64,000 bases of DNA from positions 1,178,001 through 1,242,000 of the forward strand of contig NZ_CP049868.1 of assembly GCF_011303555.1 (NCBI RefSeq). The letters are read 5' to 3'. The first letter of the stretch is position 1, and each line of letters starts with the position of its first letter. The position numbers and the translations under genes were made by a program. The notes beneath the pieces were generated by a model. It had not been told where the DNA came from, did no database searches, and saw only the letters and a program-made list of their open reading frames with translations. The DNA is from Pedobacter sp. HDW13. GTDB taxonomy: Bacteria; Bacteroidota; Bacteroidia; Sphingobacteriales; Sphingobacteriaceae. Positions 8,900 through 18,024 of the stretch are shown here, in pieces.

Positions 8900-10636
8900 T
8901 TATGGCACTAAAGAAATCGCTTTTTCCAGAATTTCATCTCTACCTTCTTTAATTCCGTTTACTGTAAGTTTAACTTTAAAATCAGGAACTATGCCAATTC
9001 TTTGCGTTTCTTTTCCGTTCGGATAATATACGCCAATTTGTGTAAAACCAGTACTTATCCCTCCCGGAAACGTTACAGGCATACCTACAGTACCGTCGGC
9101 GCCAGCTGTTTGACTACCTACAATTATAGTATTTGGTCTGGCACTTAGCGCCATTGCCGATAATTCAGCAAGGCTTTGGGTTTCTTCGTTAACCAAAACG
9201 ATTACTTTTCCCGGATAAGGGGCATCTTTATTTTCCCCGATTTTTACATTTGCCATATATTCATCAGACATGTAGGTGAATAATCCAGGCGTTTCAACGC
9301 TTCCCTGCGTATATTTAGCTACATCCATAGGCTTTTGGAAAAGGTACTTACCGATATCCCACGCAAAACTTGTAGGGTTCGGATAGGTACGCATATCAAT
9401 AATAATGGCTTTAGCCTTCAAAGCCTGGGGTATTACCGATTTAAGCTTCGTTTTAATCCGTCCTACGTTAAAGTAAGCAATATTATTAATCATTTTAAAA
9501 CCACTATCTGCTGGCATGGGTGCGCGATAATTCATTCTGTTGTATGGAAAACATTTTAAAGTGGTGTTTTCAATTTTACCATTGCGACTATAAGTAACCC
9601 GCATTAAGGTATCATTTGTTCTTAAAAACTGTGACGCTAGCTTTCTATACTGGGTTGGCAGATTAGAGGCAGTAAAATAGGGCAGTTTTTCTTTAATCAG
9701 CTGCGTAACCGAAACCTGATTGATACTTTGGATAACATCACCTTTTTTAAGGGTATTTATTCCAACAATTTCATCGTTACTGTACTTAACAACTGGTAAA
9801 TTATCAATAAAAACAATTTCCATATTTGGTTTAAACTTGCCATAAAACTCGATAAAAGCACGATCGTAAGGGGAAATATCTGAATGTGAATCTTTGGTTT
9901 CGGCAATAAATGCTGCCGCTGTAAGTTTGTAGTCTAGTTCATCTTTGGCCAATAAAAATTTGGGGACATATTCCTCCAATACATTTATCCAGGGTTTATC
10001 AATAACATTTTTGTAAGGCGAAAAATACTCATAAATGCTCCAGAACCTGAATAATGCTAGTAAACGATAACCATCATCAGGATATTTAAAACTGGCATAA
10101 GCATCTTCGTTTTTAAAAATAGCAACAGGTGTCTCTGTATTATACATCTTCACATAATAGCTTTCCGTTGTTCTATCAGCTTTTTTAATCAAATTTAACT
10201 GGTTAAGCAGTTTTTTACTAAATCCTGATTTATTGAACCAATCGAAATTAGGGTTGTATTTTACATTTCCCACCACAGTTTTTGTTTCAATGGTTTTAAA
10301 GACACCTAAACTACTAATCCAATTTGAAAATACTTCGTTTCTATCGTTATTCGTTTTGGCATCAAGTACTTTGGGAATAAGCCGAAACAGCTCAAAGTCC
10401 CAATTGTAATCTCCTTTGGCTACAGAGGGATGATAGTATTTTAAGAAACCCCATAATTTACCCAATGTTATTAGGCTTCTCGTTTGCGCAGAGGTTAAAT
10501 TGTTTAGTTTAATTTTCGACCCTTCTATAAACGTTTTATCGAGTTTGGCTTTTTTATCTTTATCTACTGGGTTTTCTAACTGGGCAGTTGCCTTTATGGT
10601 GGTAAAAAGCAATAAGAGCATTAATAGTTTTTTCAT
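8900..10636 (-). CDS. Exported peptidase of the S41 (C-terminal processing/tricorn-like) family
   Basis: Secreted or periplasmic serine peptidase. Residues 1-18 form a signal peptide (MKKLLMLLLLFTTIKATA). A PDZ-like segment is seen at GDVIQSINQVSVTQLI (about residues 298-315), followed by the S41 core with the probable nucleophile Ser488 in EETQSLAELSAM. The next motif reads GSQTAGADGTVG and lacks the lysine of CtpA-type Ser-Lys enzymes, so the enzyme belongs with the Bacteroidota subgroup that lacks this lysine, or uses another base. Length is 578 residues. It stands alone, with the RDD protein on the same strand 78 bases downstream. Confidence 0.85.
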   Translation of the reverse strand: MKKLLMLLLLFTTIKATAQLENPVDKDKKAKLDKTFIEGSKIKLNNLTSAQTRSLITLGKLWGFLKYYHPSVAKGDYNWDFELFRLIPKVLDAKTNNDRNEVFSNWISSLGVFKTIETKTVVGNVKYNPNFDWFNKSGFSKKLLNQLNLIKKADRTTESYYVKMYNTETPVAIFKNEDAYASFKYPDDGYRLLALFRFWSIYEYFSPYKNVIDKPWINVLEEYVPKFLLAKDELDYKLTAAAFIAETKDSHSDISPYDRAFIEFYGKFKPNMEIVFIDNLPVVKYSNDEIVGINTLKKGDVIQSINQVSVTQLIKEKLPYFTASNLPTQYRKLASQFLRTNDTLMRVTYSRNGKIENTTLKCFPYNRMNYRAPMPADSGFKMINNIAYFNVGRIKTKLKSVIPQALKAKAIIIDMRTYPNPTSFAWDIGKYLFQKPMDVAKYTQGSVETPGLFTYMSDEYMANVKIGENKDAPYPGKVIVLVNEETQSLAELSAMALSARPNTIIVGSQTAGADGTVGMPVTFPGGISTGFTQIGVYYPNGKETQRIGIVPDFKVKLTVNGIKEGRDEILEKAISLVP

Positions 10637-10714
10637 TCCATTGAGATTAATTTACATATCGAAGATATAAAATAGCTCATTGATCTCCCCACCTTTAACA
10701 ATCGTTAACAAATG

Positions 10715-11329
10715 CTATATCAATCTGTCTTTTATCACCAAAGTATTGGCAGTAATATCGTGCCAGCACTGGTTTTTCTTATTCAAAAAGCTGTAGAGAT
10801 AACCAAAAAACACAGGGATTACCGATAAGATTTTAGAAAAATTACGGACTATGGAAATACCAAAAGAAACACGGCTCCCATCCATACCGGCCACCTTAAT
10901 ATTCAGCAGCTTTTTACCTATTGTAGCCTGACTTTTAGTTGCTTCGGCAATGCTGCCATAAATTAGCTTAACCACAAATATAATTGGGAAAGGAACTAAA
11001 AAAGTCATAATGCGCTGGTCTTTACCTTCAATAAAGATATAGCTGGTTAAAATAATAATGGTATAGAACCCAAAAATAATGAAATGATCGATTACTGAAG
11101 CCAGTAAGCGCTGATCGAATGCGGCAAAATACTGTGGGGCAGTTTTTTGATAACTGAAACCCAAAAGCTCACGCAATTCGGGGATTGCATGAGCTTCTTT
11201 ATAATCATCCATCCCTGGTTTACGGATAAACGTATTCGGTTTTATATCTAAATCTTTAAGATCGGTTAAACTATATGGCCCTTGTGGCTTACCATTAATT
11301 ACAACTGTGTACTCTTTATTGGGATTCAT
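10715..11329 (-). CDS. RDD family membrane protein with N-terminal GYF_2-like domain
   Basis: The 204-residue protein starts with a short GYF_2-type module (YTVVINGKPQGPYSLTDL, residues 7-55), a domain often fused to membrane proteins in Bacteroidota. The C-terminal RDD domain has three hydrophobic helices beginning at about residue 70 (FDQRLLASVIDHFIIFG) and the typical ATIGKKLLNIKV stretch. RDD proteins have been linked to ion exchange or transport, but the role here is unknown. Confidence 0.85.
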   Translation of the reverse strand: MNPNKEYTVVINGKPQGPYSLTDLKDLDIKPNTFIRKPGMDDYKEAHAIPELRELLGFSYQKTAPQYFAAFDQRLLASVIDHFIIFGFYTIIILTSYIFIEGKDQRIMTFLVPFPIIFVVKLIYGSIAEATKSQATIGKKLLNIKVAGMDGSRVSFGISIVRNFSKILSVIPVFFGYLYSFLNKKNQCWHDITANTLVIKDRLI

Positions 11330-11415
11330 TGGTTTTCAGGTTTGTTTGGATGTTAGGACTGTAAGATTAATGGCTAGGAATTTCCTTCCATTTTCCATCC
11401 CACATCTTCCATCCC
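11330..11415. repeat. Degenerate heptamer repeat in gap
   Basis: From about 11384 the gap reads as successive 7-base units of the type CATTTTC, CATCCCA, CATCTTC, CATCCCC. The same unit type occurs inside ispG and before the amino-acid permease at 37041. Confidence 0.5.
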
Positions 11416-12390
11416 CTAATATCTGCTCACCTCAAAGTTACTCAATCCACCATCTAAATTGATGAAGATTTTTTTGGTAGAGGTTTTATAGTTAGCAGTT
11501 TCGTATACTCCATCGCTCAGTTTTAAAAATCCATCAAAATCTTTGGCCGATAAACCTGTTTTTGTTTTAATTCTACAACCAGAGTTAGTAGGAACCTTAA
11601 TTTTCACATCGGCAACGCCTGATTTTACCACCACATCTGTAATAGGTAACAAATCGCCAAAAGTTATATCAAGGGCTGCAGCACCACCATCAAAACGGAA
11701 AGTACGCACTTTATAATCTTTAAAATCGAAATTAGCTTCGCCTGCACCTAGTTTCATTATCACATCCCAATTGGCAGCTTTGTTTAATTTAAAGTTTACA
11801 TCGTTACTGCCGTCTCCAAAATTCCATTTACCTTTTTTGTCGTCCATTTTAAAGGTAAGCACCGTAGCACTATCGGTTAGTAATTTCTTAAGTGAAAAAT
11901 TGCCATGTTTTTTGGTGATATCGGCATTGATCAGTTCAGCCGTTTCGCCATCCAGGTTAAAAGAAATTCCGCCACCCGAAATATTTAAAATCGTTTTTTT
12001 TGCGTTGTCGGCTTCAACAAAAGGCTCTGTAAGTTTTAATTGGTTAAAAGCAGTATCATTGTTGTTGTCATCATCCCTATCGTTATCATCCAAATTAATA
12101 TCTACATCTTTTTTAAAATGATGTCCCCACCAGTTACTCCTGTCAGGAACCTGCTGGCCCCTGTAAAACAGAAAAGATAAAGCCACCACTAAAACTGCAA
12201 TCGAAATAATGCTTCCGGTTTGAGAGTTATTTTTGTTGAATAAAATATTTACACCTGCAATGATGAGAAATATTGGCCAGAAGCTCCAGATATTACGCCA
12301 GTAAAAATCAATAATACCAAAGTTTTCGAGTAGAAGTACACCGCCAATAAAAAGCAGTAAAATACCCCAAATTAATCTATCTAATTTCAT
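11416..12390 (-). CDS. LiaF/LiaI-like membrane protein with C-terminal adhesin-like beta domain
   Basis: The N-terminus has a LiaI/LiaF-type transmembrane region (DRLIWGILLLFIGGVLLLENFG, then a second helix with FWPIFLIIAGVNILF, and a third near residue 65). After an acidic linker rich in Asp and Asn, residues about 120-324 form a beta-rich domain like the LiaF C-terminal or putative adhesin domain. LiaF-type proteins modulate cell-envelope stress responses. It lies five bases after a PspC-domain protein on the same strand, which supports an envelope-stress role. Confidence 0.75.
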   Translation of the reverse strand: MKLDRLIWGILLLFIGGVLLLENFGIIDFYWRNIWSFWPIFLIIAGVNILFNKNNSQTGSIISIAVLVVALSFLFYRGQQVPDRSNWWGHHFKKDVDINLDDNDRDDDNNNDTAFNQLKLTEPFVEADNAKKTILNISGGGISFNLDGETAELINADITKKHGNFSLKKLLTDSATVLTFKMDDKKGKWNFGDGSNDVNFKLNKAANWDVIMKLGAGEANFDFKDYKVRTFRFDGGAAALDITFGDLLPITDVVVKSGVADVKIKVPTNSGCRIKTKTGLSAKDFDGFLKLSDGVYETANYKTSTKKIFINLDGGLSNFEVSRY

Positions 12391-12395
12391 TTTAT

Positions 12396-13100
12396 TTATG
12401 CTTGAGGGTTAGGTGATGTTGAATTATCGTCGTTGCTGGTTGGTGTTTCGGGAGCTGATTCTACAATAGTTTCAGAGAAATCTGTTTTTTTCTGTTGTTC
12501 TGCTTCCTGTTGGGTTTGAAAAGCTGCCCAATCGTTTTTTCTTTTTGATTTAGCAATTACAGCAATACCTAAACCAATAAACACCAATGGCCACATAAAT
12601 TTGAACAGGTTGCGAAAACTAAACCAATAAGGTATAAAATCAAGTTCGCGCATCAGAAAAAAACAACCAATTACCAATAAAAGCAATCCGCCAATGGTGC
12701 GGCCAGTATCGTTTGATTTGTTAAAACCACTAAAATTGGCCTGAGTTTCAAATGGTGTTTTTTGTGTATCGCCAACAGGCTGTGTCCAGTTGGTATTTCC
12801 CGAGCCAACAGGACCGGTAAAAGAATCGCCTGTGCCAAATGGTGCACCTGGATTTTGTTTATTAAAATAATCGTTAAATTTCGAGAACCTTGCAGCCGGA
12901 TCTGGATTTACCGGAACAATAATCCACATAATTATATAGGCAATTAAGCCGCCTCCAGCCATAAATATGGCCGATAGTGCAAACAATAATCTGATTATGG
13001 TAACCTCCACCTGCATGTAATCTGCAAGTCCCGAAGCTACACCGGCAATCATCTTATCGTGTTCGTTTCTAAAAAGCTTCTTTTCCATAACGCTGTTCAT
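12396..13100 (-). CDS. PspC domain membrane protein
   Basis: The PspC domain occupies residues 5-65 (KKLFRNEHDKMIAGVASGLADYMQ, then the TM segment ending IIMWIIVPVNPDP). A Gly/Asn-rich linker leads to two further TM helices near 140-185 and a polar tail. PspC proteins act in the phage-shock and related envelope-stress responses. ATGs at 13100 and 13088 are both possible; the conserved domain begins right after the second. It is the middle gene of an SDR-PspC-LiaF-like cluster with gaps of 8 and 5 bases. Confidence 0.85.
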   Translation of the reverse strand: MNSVMEKKLFRNEHDKMIAGVASGLADYMQVEVTIIRLLFALSAIFMAGGGLIAYIIMWIIVPVNPDPAARFSKFNDYFNKQNPGAPFGTGDSFTGPVGSGNTNWTQPVGDTQKTPFETQANFSGFNKSNDTGRTIGGLLLLVIGCFFLMRELDFIPYWFSFRNLFKFMWPLVFIGLGIAVIAKSKRKNDWAAFQTQQEAEQQKKTDFSETIVESAPETPTSNDDNSTSPNPQA

Positions 13101-13108
13101 TTTTGTGT

Positions 13109-13798
13109 TTAAAAATCGAGCGGGGTAATTAAAACCTCATCTACGTTTACCCCTTTACTTAAGTTTAAAATGGTAAATAATGTTTCTGCAATATCTTCGG
13201 GTTGTACAAATTTTTCATCCGGAATGGTTGTCCCTTCCCAGGAAGAAGTTTTTGTTGAACCAGGCAAAAACGCAGTAACTTTAACGTTGTGAGGGGCTAA
13301 CTCTTGCCGCAATACATGATTAAGACTTAACATCGCTGCTTTTGTTACACTATAACTGCCACCATTTTTTACCGGGGCTTTACTGGCTACTGAACAGATG
13401 TTAAATATATGGCCACGGCCTGCCGCACGCATCTTTTTACCTAAAAATTTACTGGTGTAGTAGCCTGCATTTACGTTCAGATTTTGCTGCTTTTCAAAGG
13501 TTTCGTCATCCTCATCGAGCATACTACCGGGTAAAAAAGTACCCACATTGTTTACCAGCACATCAATAAAACCTGCTTCGGCATCAGCCTGGTTTAAAAA
13601 CTGATATACACTTGCCTTAACCGAAAAGTCGACCGGGTAAACAGCTATCGTTCTCCCGGCAGTCAACAAATCATCACGCAGGATTTCGAGTTCCTTCACA
13701 TTCCGGGCGCCGAGTACCAAATCGAAACCATTTTCCCATAATTTAATGGCAATTGCCCTACCAATTCCTTTAGTTGCACCGGTTATTAAAGCTTTCAT
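13109..13798 (-). CDS. Short-chain dehydrogenase/reductase
   Basis: A classical SDR of 229 residues. The nucleotide-binding TGATKGIG motif lies at residues 6-13, NNVG at about 89-92, the catalytic Ser near 140 in FNICSVAS, and YSVTKAA supplies the catalytic Tyr and Lys near 154-158. An Arg after the second strand (LGARN) suggests NADPH preference. The substrate is unknown. It heads the cluster with the PspC and LiaF-like genes and is divergent from mlaE. Confidence 0.9.
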   Translation of the reverse strand: MKALITGATKGIGRAIAIKLWENGFDLVLGARNVKELEILRDDLLTAGRTIAVYPVDFSVKASVYQFLNQADAEAGFIDVLVNNVGTFLPGSMLDEDDETFEKQQNLNVNAGYYTSKFLGKKMRAAGRGHIFNICSVASKAPVKNGGSYSVTKAAMLSLNHVLRQELAPHNVKVTAFLPGSTKTSSWEGTTIPDEKFVQPEDIAETLFTILNLSKGVNVDEVLITPLDF

Positions 13799-13945
13799 GT
13801 TTTTGTGGTTTAATTTTTGTTAACAAAAAACCATATTTATATTCAAAAGCACGAATATTTTTGCAATTAGCAAAGAGCGACAACTTTTTTATCGTTTCTT
13901 TGTAGTACTATATAATGATCATTTAAATTAAGCAACACCTACGGA

Positions 13946-14680
13946 ATGAATTTTACCAATTTCGGCAGATACATCCTGCTACTCAAGTCTGTATTCAGAA
14001 AGCCGGAAAAGCTGAAAATATACCTTAAAGAGATCGTCAAACAAATGGATTATGTTGGCGTGGGTTCACTGGGGCTTATTGCCATTATCTCTACTTTTAT
14101 CGGTGCAGTTATGACTTTACAGATTGCTTTCCAGCTGGTTAGCGATTTCATACCTAAAACCATCATTGGTTCGGTAAACCGCGATTCGAGTATACTGGAG
14201 TTAAGTCCAACCATTAGTGCAATTGTTTTGGCTGGTAAAATTGGTTCGGCCATTTCATCCGAAATTGGCTCAATGCGTGTAACTGAACAGATAGATGCCC
14301 TTGAAATTATGGGTATCAATGCACCGGGTTATTTAATACTTCCTAAAATTATTTCGGGAATTACCATGGTGCCAATGCTGGTTATTATTTCGATGTTTTT
14401 AAGCATTACCGGTGGATATATTGGTGGTTCTATTTCAGGTGCGGTAACTCCTGCAGAGTACATTCAGGGTATTACTACTGATTTTAACCCATATACCATC
14501 ACCGTAGCACTGGTTAAAGCATTTGTTTTTGGCTTTATTATTACTTCGGTACCTGCTTACGAAGGTTTTTACGTTCGTGGTGGTGCATTAGAGGTGTCGC
14601 AGGCCAGTACAAGAGCCGTTGTTATCAGCTGTATTTCTATTTTAGCTTGCGATTATATCGTGACCCAATTGTTATTGTAA
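13946..14680 (+). CDS. mlaE: MlaE-family ABC transporter permease
   Basis: Inner-membrane permease of the Mla-type lipid transport system, which moves phospholipids between inner and outer membranes. The 244 residues match the MlaE family, with the typical VGVGSLGLIAIISTFIGAVM segment and the conserved KIGSAISSEIGSMRVTEQIDALEIMG loop. The stop overlaps the start of the ATPase gene by one base, so translation is probably coupled. No MlaD-type substrate-binding gene follows here. Confidence 0.92.
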   Translation: MNFTNFGRYILLLKSVFRKPEKLKIYLKEIVKQMDYVGVGSLGLIAIISTFIGAVMTLQIAFQLVSDFIPKTIIGSVNRDSSILELSPTISAIVLAGKIGSAISSEIGSMRVTEQIDALEIMGINAPGYLILPKIISGITMVPMLVIISMFLSITGGYIGGSISGAVTPAEYIQGITTDFNPYTITVALVKAFVFGFIITSVPAYEGFYVRGGALEVSQASTRAVVISCISILACDYIVTQLLL

Positions 14681-15432
14681 TGATCGAAATTAAAGATATT
14701 TATAAATCATTTTCCGGAAACGATGTACTACAAGGCATTTCCGGCAAGTTTGAAGAAGGCGTAACCAACCTGATTATCGGTGGTTCTGGTTCTGGTAAAA
14801 CTACTTTGCTTAAATGTATGGTGGGCTTGCACCAACCAGATTCGGGCTCGGTACTGTACGATGGCCGTGATTTTACACCAATGACCTACGAACAACGTAT
14901 TGAGGTACGTAAAGAAATAGGTATGTTGTTTCAGGGATCGGCTCTTTTTGATAGTATGACTGTGGAGGATAACATTATGTTCCCATTGAATATGTTTACC
15001 GATCAAAGCCGTAAAGAGAAATTAGAGCGTGTAAATTTTTGCCTCGAAAGGGTTAACCTTGCAGGTAAAAACAAATTGTTTCCGGCAGAATTATCTGGTG
15101 GAATGAAAAAACGTGTGGGTATTGCCCGTGCCATTTCCATGAACCCAAAATATCTGTTTTGCGATGAGCCCAACTCTGGTTTGGATCCGAAAACCTCGAT
15201 TGTTATTGATGAACTGATTCAGGAATTAACAGAAGAATACAAAACAACCACTATTGTAGTAACGCATGATATGAACTCGGTAATGGGAATTGGCGATTAT
15301 ATTTTATTCCTGCATGAAGGGAAAAAATTCTGGGAAGGCAGCAACAAAGAAATTGCCCATACCGACATTAAAGAGCTGAATGACTTTGTGTTCGCCAGCC
15401 GCTTTATGAAAGCTGCAAAAGATAAGTTTTAA
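14680..15432 (+). CDS. mlaF: MlaF-family ABC transporter ATPase
   Basis: ATPase partner of the preceding MlaE permease. Walker A is GGSGSGKTT, the signature is LSGGMKKRVGIARA, Walker B is YLFCDEPNSGLDP, and the switch histidine is in VVTHDM. A start at the ATG overlapping the mlaE stop (TAATG) gives MIEIKDIYKSFSG, the normal N-terminus of an ABC ATPase; upstream in-frame codons overlap mlaE and are unlikely to be used. It has 250 residues. Confidence 0.93.
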   Translation: MIEIKDIYKSFSGNDVLQGISGKFEEGVTNLIIGGSGSGKTTLLKCMVGLHQPDSGSVLYDGRDFTPMTYEQRIEVRKEIGMLFQGSALFDSMTVEDNIMFPLNMFTDQSRKEKLERVNFCLERVNLAGKNKLFPAELSGGMKKRVGIARAISMNPKYLFCDEPNSGLDPKTSIVIDELIQELTEEYKTTTIVVTHDMNSVMGIGDYILFLHEGKKFWEGSNKEIAHTDIKELNDFVFASRFMKAAKDKF

Positions 15433-15451
15433 AAAATTTGTATATTTGGGT

Positions 15452-15682
15452 ATGACCGCGGCAACAAAAAATACCATTCATAAATTGGAAACCCTACCAG
15501 ATAGCATGGTATACGAGGTAGAAGATTTTATTGATTTTTTAAAAGCCAAGCATGCCAAAAGCTTTCCCAAATCGGGAAGCAATGAAGTAAAATTAGTTGA
15601 AGAACCAAAAAGCTTGTATGGTGCCGCAAAAGGTCTATTTATCATCCCTAAAGATTTTAACGAACCATTAGATTTCTCTTAA
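15452..15682 (+). CDS. DUF2281/VapB-like small protein, possible orphan antitoxin
   Basis: A protein of 76 residues that fits the DUF2281 pattern: an N-terminal helix with LETLPDSMVYEVEDFIDFLKAK and a C-terminal GAAKGLFIIPKDFNEPLDFS close to the family consensus ending in F-EPL-F. Such proteins are often antitoxins for PIN-domain toxins, but no toxin gene follows; the next gene is a methyltransferase. The ATG at 15452 is preferred over the TTG at 15446. A TATATTTG element at 15441-15448 lies directly before the start, which would give a leaderless transcript, or it is read from the mlaEF operon 19 bases upstream. Confidence 0.7.
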   Translation: MTAATKNTIHKLETLPDSMVYEVEDFIDFLKAKHAKSFPKSGSNEVKLVEEPKSLYGAAKGLFIIPKDFNEPLDFS

Positions 15683-15690
15683 AACCAAAT

Positions 15691-15763
15691 CGTCATTGCG
15701 AGGCACGAAGCAATCTAATCACAAATCAATCGCATTAAGATTGCTTCGTACCTCGCAATGACG
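15691..15763. repeat. Palindromic intergenic repeat with 26-base arms
   Basis: Arms at 15691-15716 and 15738-15763 are reverse complements with one mismatch, separated by 21 bases. The arm begins CGTCATTGCGAGG and continues ACGAAGCAATCT, a sequence type recurring in Sphingobacteriaceae and other genomes as a REP-like or MITE-like element. It could also form a strong RNA hairpin between the two flanking plus-strand genes. Confidence 0.8.
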
Positions 15764-15779
15764 GCATACTATAAATTAA

Positions 15780-16661
15780 ATGATACAATTACTTGCCCCC
15801 ACCCACTGGAAAGATTACGAACTGATTGATTGTGGGGATTTTGAAAAATTAGAACGTTTTGGCAATGTTATTTTAATCCGTCCTGAACCACAGGCCGTAT
15901 GGAAAAAAACCTTATCAGAGCAAGAATGGCGTAAAACCGCTAACATTACTTTTAAAGGCCGTTCGGCTACTTCTGGAGAGTGGGTAAAGAAAAACCTTTC
16001 TATTCCTGATCGCTGGCATGTAGAATACAAAAACAACGAAGCGGCCATTAAACTTCGTTTAGGCTTAACTTCTTTTAAGCATGTTGGTGTATTTCCGGAG
16101 CAAGCTGTAAACTGGGATTTTATTTCTTCATCGATCAAAAAGTTTAAAACGCCGCAACCTAAAGTATTAAACCTTTTCGCCTATACAGGTGCAGCTTCGT
16201 TAATTGCCAATGCTGCCGGTGCAGAAACTACACACGTAGATTCGATTAAACAGGTTGTAACCTGGGCCAATGAAAACCAGGAGCTATCAGGTTTAAAAGA
16301 TACCCGATGGATGGTAGAAGATGCCTTGAAGTTTGTGAAAAAAGAGCTCAAAAGAGGCAAAAAATATAACGGTATTATCCTCGATCCACCTGCATATGGC
16401 CATGGCCCTAACGGCGAAAAATGGAAACTGGAAGACCATATACAGGAAATGATGCAGGATGTAGTACAGCTTCTAGATGAAAAAGAACACTTCCTGATCC
16501 TGAATACCTACTCTTTGGGTTTCTCTTCGGTAATTGTCGAAAACCTGATCCGTACTTCTTTCCCTGCGGTTAAAAACCTCGAAACAGGCGAATTATATTT
16601 ACAGGCTACATCGGGAATTAAATTGCCACTGGGTGTTTTTGGTAAATTCTGTAATGTGTAA
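15780..16661 (+). CDS. Class I SAM-dependent methyltransferase, RlmI-like
   Basis: The 293-residue protein has a beta-barrel-like N-terminal part and a Rossmann methyltransferase domain from about residue 120. The SAM-binding motif is VLNLFAYTGAASLIAN; the acidic strand-2 region is HVDSIKQVVTWANEN; and the catalytic-site motif is ILDPPAYGHGP, as in COG1092 23S rRNA (cytosine-5) methyltransferases such as RlmI. The PUA domain of RlmI is not evident, so the exact target base is unknown. It lies after the palindromic repeat. Confidence 0.82.
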   Translation: MIQLLAPTHWKDYELIDCGDFEKLERFGNVILIRPEPQAVWKKTLSEQEWRKTANITFKGRSATSGEWVKKNLSIPDRWHVEYKNNEAAIKLRLGLTSFKHVGVFPEQAVNWDFISSSIKKFKTPQPKVLNLFAYTGAASLIANAAGAETTHVDSIKQVVTWANENQELSGLKDTRWMVEDALKFVKKELKRGKKYNGIILDPPAYGHGPNGEKWKLEDHIQEMMQDVVQLLDEKEHFLILNTYSLGFSSVIVENLIRTSFPAVKNLETGELYLQATSGIKLPLGVFGKFCNV

Positions 16662-16759
16662 ATGTTAATTACTTTATTTTAAACTACCAGATTTCCACCC
16701 TACTTTCATTCCAAAACAGAATCGGAAAACTGTCTAAACTTTAATTACCTTAATAATCT

Positions 16760-17809
16760 ATGAAATTTCCTCAATTAGCAGGCACACTAATACTTGGTTT
16801 CGCCGCAATCAGCTTGTTTGCCAACTGTAATTCAGATGGTAAAACCAGCAGCAGTATCGGCAAAATATTTTCTTCTGATTCGACGAAGAAAAAAACCGAT
16901 TCTACAGAGAACGTAATAAAACCTGTTGATCCTAAATTATATGACTCTTTAGCCAAAAAACTTGCCAATGGCGATACCACAGGGAGGTGGCCGGTAAAAA
17001 AACAACCCTATCCTTTAGCTGGTGCTATTTTACCTTTTAAACGTATTGTGGTTTATTACGGGAACCTTCACTCCAAAAAAATGGGTGCTTTGGGCGAGTA
17101 TGCTCCAAAAGAAATGTGGCAACGCCTAAATGCCGAAGTTAAACACTGGGAAAAGGCGGACCCATCTACTCCTGTACAGCCAGGCTTACATTACATTGCA
17201 GCCGTGGCAAGCGGTACGCCAGGTAAAGATGGTAAATACATCAACAGAATGGGTAATAAACAGATCGATTCTGTTTTAAAAATCGCCAAAATGCAACCAA
17301 ATACCATCGTGTTCTTAGATTTACAGGTTGCATTGAGTAACATTAAAGCTGAATTACCACACATCGAAAAATACCTTGAGCTCCCTTACGTGCATTTAGG
17401 TATCGACCCTGAGTTTTCGATGAAAGATGGTTCATTACCGGGCAAAAAAATTGGAACTTATGATGCTGCAGACATTAACTATGTATCGGGCTACCTTGCT
17501 GATATTGTAAAAAAATACAACTTGCCTCCAAAAGTATTTACCGTTCACCGTTTTACAAAGAAAATGGTAACTAACTCGCAAAACATCAAGTTGCGCCCGG
17601 AAGTTCAGATTGTAATGCACATGGACGGATGGGGTGAGCCTGAATTAAAAAAAGGAACATACAGGCACTTTATCCAAAGCGAGCCAGTGCAGTTTACAGG
17701 TTTTAAACTATTTTACAAAAACGACTTAAAAAAAGCACCTAACAGGCTAATGACTCCTGAAGAGTTATTAAAACTTACACCAAAACCGATTTATATTCAA
17801 TATCAATAA
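16760..17809 (+). CDS. Predicted lipoprotein of unknown function
   Basis: A 349-residue exported protein. The N-terminal hydrophobic segment ends at SLFANCNS, so Cys23 may be lipidated, although Asn at -1 is unusual. A Ser/Lys/Thr-rich linker reaches to about residue 75. The rest looks globular, with repeated beta-alpha patterns (IVVYYGNLHS, NTIVFLDLQVAL, YVHLGIDPEFSM, QIVMHMDGWGEP) that suggest a TIM-barrel, possibly a glycosidase-like fold; this is inference from the pattern only. A Rho-independent terminator follows within 20 bases. Confidence 0.7.
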   Translation: MKFPQLAGTLILGFAAISLFANCNSDGKTSSSIGKIFSSDSTKKKTDSTENVIKPVDPKLYDSLAKKLANGDTTGRWPVKKQPYPLAGAILPFKRIVVYYGNLHSKKMGALGEYAPKEMWQRLNAEVKHWEKADPSTPVQPGLHYIAAVASGTPGKDGKYINRMGNKQIDSVLKIAKMQPNTIVFLDLQVALSNIKAELPHIEKYLELPYVHLGIDPEFSMKDGSLPGKKIGTYDAADINYVSGYLADIVKKYNLPPKVFTVHRFTKKMVTNSQNIKLRPEVQIVMHMDGWGEPELKKGTYRHFIQSEPVQFTGFKLFYKNDLKKAPNRLMTPEELLKLTPKPIYIQYQ

Positions 17810-17826
17810 ATAAATTAACACAAAAG

Positions 17827-17849
17827 GCCCGTAATTTTACGGGCTTTTT
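17827..17849 (+). terminator. Rho-independent terminator after the lipoprotein gene
   Basis: GCCCGTAA and TTACGGGC form a perfect 8-bp stem at 17827-17844, followed by five T. It ends the transcript of the lipoprotein gene. Confidence 0.85.
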
Positions 17850-18024
17850 GCTTAAACAGGTTTTTATCCATTATTTGCAATTCATATTAACCCTATTTAG
17901 TATCACATAACTACACAGGGTTAAAACTTTTAGGAATATTCGGCGAGCGACTATAATTAATATCAAAAAATATCGTTTTTTTGATTCAATTAATTAGTCG
18001 ACTAGATTTTACAACAGGTAGGAT

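Noticed and set aside
14647..14679. Extended start for the MlaF ATPase (MRLYRDPIVIV...)
   Set aside because: The extension overlaps mlaE; the ATG at 14680 gives the normal ABC ATPase N-terminus with a one-base overlap.
17886..17925. AACCCT / AGGGTT inverted repeat upstream of msrA
   Set aside because: The arms are only 6 bases with a long loop, a chance level in AT-rich DNA, and no regulator is implied.
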